A DNA stretch of 64,000 bases, taken from positions 1-64,000 of the forward strand of contig CAZBED010000011.1 in the NCBI GenBank assembly GCA_964490845.1, in the 5' to 3' direction. Every line of letters starts with the position of its first letter. The first letter of the stretch is position 1. The stretch is from JADJSS01 sp964490845. Its GTDB lineage: Bacteria > Bacteroidota > Bacteroidia > Chitinophagales > JADIYW01. This document shows positions 61,950 to 64,000 of the stretch, piece by piece. Both the position numbers and the translations under genes were made by a program. The notes under the pieces were generated by a model, which saw nothing but the letters and a program-made list of their open reading frames with translations, was not told the origin of the DNA and did no database searches.

Positions 61950-62533
61950 TGTTAGTGTATTTAGATGTTTTAAAGATAATACATCAATATCATAAATCCC
62001 TTAAAAGAAACCTGCATTCATTTTAATATGGATTCCTGTGCCTTAAATTTATACCATCTGATGTTTATATCTCTTCATCTATTCATCTTCATTGTTACTT
62101 TTTAAGCAAAAAGTAACCAAAAGCTTTTATGATTTTTAAGGCAATTTTGATTTGTCCACCAAATGGCGAACAATCAAACCGCTGATAAAATCAATGCAAA
62201 TGCTGATTGCCATGCTTCGTTGGTTTTCCAGCTATTGCTGCAAAAATCACAAACAGGTCTCTTTTGCGGCTTGGTGGTTAACAGGTGATTTCTAATATAA
62301 AACCAAACAGGAGTTTCTGCTGAAAACAAAAAAACAGTGGATTATGGCACTCTAATTTCTTAATAATCCGACAGGGTATGAAAGTTTATAAGCCCGTTGT
62401 GGATAGTAGTGATTACCATTTACCATTTATTTCTGCCGTTTACTCAATCACCCGTGGGAGAGTTCTAGCCTCGATATACCTTTACATCATCAAAACAAAC
62501 AAAAAAATACTAACACCTAAAACAAACAAAACT
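61950..62533. other. Non-coding region with inverted repeat
   Basis: 584 bp without a credible gene. A perfect 10-bp inverted repeat with a four-base loop, GTTACTTTTT-AAGC-AAAAAGTAAC, lies at 62094-62117. It is followed by about 170 bp that look like a dispersed Bacteroidota intergenic sequence. A weaker pairing CCACCAA/TTGGTGG links 62157-62163 with about 62272. An in-frame ATG upstream of the next gene (62378) is not used. Confidence 0.45.
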
Positions 62534-62794
62534 ATGAAAACTACAATCCAAACAGCAAGTGCAATGTTCTTAACAGAGGTTGCCTGCGCAGTAAAAAAAA
62601 TGGCAATTCAATCAACCAAAATGGCTTTACTGATTACAGTGGGTTTAACCTTCGTCTTAAGTTCCTGCAGCCGTAATATGAGTTCCGGTTGCGGCACGTG
62701 GTCGTACAAACAATCTAACGAACGCAAGTACAACAGCCAGATGGCGAAGATGTACAGAACCTGCCCGGGCGGATTCTGCTCCAGTTCCAGATAA
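62534..62794 (+). CDS. Small Cys-rich lipoprotein
   Basis: An 86-residue lipoprotein. The chosen ATG at 62534 follows an A-rich stretch; the frame extends 52 residues to 62378 but that part is unlike a leader. The signal is long, with lipobox FVLSSCSR. The mature peptide is short and polar, with Cys-containing SGCGTWSYK and RTCPGGFC. It is probably an outer-membrane or periplasmic anchor of unknown role. A shared terminator follows. Confidence 0.62.
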   Translation: MKTTIQTASAMFLTEVACAVKKMAIQSTKMALLITVGLTFVLSSCSRNMSSGCGTWSYKQSNERKYNSQMAKMYRTCPGGFCSSSR

Positions 62795-62816
62795 GCGATT
62801 AAAAAACCATGAAACG

Positions 62817-62847
62817 AAAAAAGGACTGTGCATACAGTCCTTTTTTT
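62817..62847. terminator. Bidirectional terminator between the Cys-rich lipoprotein and fumC
   Basis: AAAAAAGGACTGT pairs with ACAGTCCTTTTTT around GCAT, so there is a T-tract in both directions between two convergent genes. Confidence 0.88.
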
Positions 62848-62865
62848 ATTATTCAAAGAAATCTT

Positions 62866-64000
62866 TTATTTCAGTCCGCCAATCATATCTTCAGGTTTCA
62901 CCCATTCGTCGAACTGTTTTGCGGTAACATACCCCAATTTAATGGCTGTCTCTTTGAGCGTCGCATTATTTTTATGGGCAGTCTGTGCAATTTCGGCCGC
63001 TTTGTAATATCCGATTTTTGTATTTAATGCAGTAACAAGCATCAGTGAATTTTCCAGGTTCTTCTTTATATTGCCATGCAATGGCTCAATTCCTGTTGCA
63101 CATCTATCATTGAACGACACACAAACATCTCCGATTAAACGGGCGCTGTGGAGGAAATTATAAATCATCACCGGCTTGAAAACGTTTAATTCAAAATGGC
63201 CGTTGCTGCCGCCGATATTGATGGCCACATCATTTCCCAGCACCTGTGCCGCCACCATCGTCATCGCTTCACATTGTGTGGGGTTTACTTTTCCCGGCAT
63301 GATGGAGGATCCCGGTTCGTTATCCGGAATATGAATCTCACCGATTCCGCAGCGTGGCCCGGAGGACAGCATACGGATATCATTCCCGATTTTCATCAGG
63401 GAAACCGCCACCGTTTTCAAAGCGCCATGTGCTTCTACAATAGCATCGTGCGCCGCTAAAGATTCAAATTTATTATTTGCTGTAACAAAAGGCAATCCTG
63501 TCAAGTTTGCAATTTCCTTCGCCACATTTTTAGCATATCCCTTAGGGGTATTGATGCCCGTACCCACTGCCGTGCCGCCTAATGCCAGCTCGGATAAATG
63601 CTCCAGGGAATTTTCAATCGCTTTCAGACCGTGATCCAACTGAGACACATAACCTGAAAACTCCTGACCCAATGTAAGCGGTGTGGCATCCATAAAATGT
63701 GTACGGCCAATTTTTACAATTTTGGAAAACTCTTTTGATTTTTTAGCCAGCGTATTTCTCAGTTTTTTGATACCCGGGATGGTCTTCTCCATTAAAATGG
63801 TGTAAGCCGCGATGTGCATGGCCGTCGGAAACGTATCGTTCGACGACTGGGATTTATTGACATCATCATTCGGGTTAATCAACTTCTTTTCATCCGTTAA
63901 TTGACCACCCAACAAAACATGACCGCGATATGCAATCACTTCATTGCAATTCATATTTGATTGCGTTCCGGAACCTGTCTGCCAGACCACCAGTGGAAAC
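62866..64000 (-). CDS. fumC: Class II fumarate hydratase (5' end outside window)
   Basis: A fumarase/aspartase-superfamily protein; 378 codons are visible and the frame is open to the window edge, so the N-terminus is missing. The visible start FPLVVWQTGSGTQSNMNCNE is within the family's N-terminal domain. The catalytic-loop signature GSSIMPGKVNPTQCEAMTMV and GRTHFMDATPLTLGQE match FumC. A GTG at 63990 is internal, not a start. It catalyses fumarate to malate in the TCA cycle. Confidence 0.95.
   Translation of the reverse strand, partial: FPLVVWQTGSGTQSNMNCNEVIAYRGHVLLGGQLTDEKKLINPNDDVNKSQSSNDTFPTAMHIAAYTILMEKTIPGIKKLRNTLAKKSKEFSKIVKIGRTHFMDATPLTLGQEFSGYVSQLDHGLKAIENSLEHLSELALGGTAVGTGINTPKGYAKNVAKEIANLTGLPFVTANNKFESLAAHDAIVEAHGALKTVAVSLMKIGNDIRMLSSGPRCGIGEIHIPDNEPGSSIMPGKVNPTQCEAMTMVAAQVLGNDVAINIGGSNGHFELNVFKPVMIYNFLHSARLIGDVCVSFNDRCATGIEPLHGNIKKNLENSLMLVTALNTKIGYYKAAEIAQTAHKNNATLKETAIKLGYVTAKQFDEWVKPEDMIGGLK

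Noticed and set aside
62378..62533. N-terminal extension of the small Cys-rich lipoprotein
   Set aside because: The extra 52 residues contain no leader and would bury the signal peptide; the ATG at 62534 is preferred.
61950..62533. A further attachment site or mobile-element remnant next to osmC
   Set aside because: No third copy of the 24-bp word and no integrase were found in this stretch.

Overview
The window looks like a contiguous piece of a Bacteroidota chromosome, probably from the Chitinophagia/Saprospiria side of the phylum (the placement is inference). The evidence is a gliding-motility/T9SS-type C-terminal domain on a 2652-residue adhesin, a FISUMP-domain lipoprotein, many short lipoproteins with Cys-Lys-Lys starts, -7 boxes of the TAnnTTTG type, weak Shine-Dalgarno sequences, and the clpS-aat, rny-zapA-pheT and etfBA neighbourhoods. 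There is one tRNA (Met, CAT) and no rRNA, insertion sequence or CRISPR array. Both window edges cut a gene: the ABC exporter on the left and fumC on the right.

Layout. 1-4.5 kb: a tripartite exporter (ABC protein, HlyD adaptor, TolC-like channel). Its ATPase keeps Walker A but has lost most other catalytic motifs. 4.5-8 kb: clpS-aat (N-degron pathway), tRNA-Met, two tandem Ala-rich lipoproteins, glpK. 8.1-14.8 kb: a sulfane-sulfur/persulfide cluster with a TauE-type exporter, a Crp/Fnr regulator, an MBL-rhodanese persulfide dioxygenase-like enzyme, further rhodaneses, thioredoxins, an OsmC protein and small membrane proteins. Three 14-bp dyads precede its transcription units and could be the regulator's operators. 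15.5-20.6 kb: rny, zapA, a coiled-coil gene and pheT. 20.6-23.4 kb: assorted small proteins, including a lipoprotein with an S74 self-cleaving chaperone domain.

23.4-39.7 kb: the complete four-step histidine utilisation pathway (hutH, hutU, hutI, hutG), all on the minus strand. It is interrupted by a sugar-lactone oxidase-like FAD enzyme, a giant adhesin with 26 copies of a 51-residue repeat, and a GtrA/CDP-alcohol phosphatidyltransferase pair. 39.8-44.6 kb: tilS, a decayed gene remnant, secreted lipoproteins and a TPR protein. 44.7-47.1 kb: etfBA and a bifunctional-nuclease/UVR protein. 47.3-56.8 kb: a TonB-dependent receptor, two tandem kup potassium transporters with patchy near-identity, DUF1294 and DUF2130 proteins.

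56.8-61.5 kb is the most interesting part: a 4.7-kb, very AT-rich island inserted in the 3' end of an osmC-type gene. It is flanked by a 24-bp direct repeat (one mismatch), and the displaced original end of osmC is still readable at the far side. The island carries a truncated mobilisation-like ORF and a three-gene operon: a secreted transglutaminase-like protein, a paralogue of it fused to an RHS-core motif and a C-terminal JAMM metallopeptidase-like domain, and an overlapping small lipoprotein. I read this as a candidate polymorphic-toxin system with a lipoprotein as possible immunity factor. The window closes with osmC, a small Cys-rich lipoprotein and fumC.
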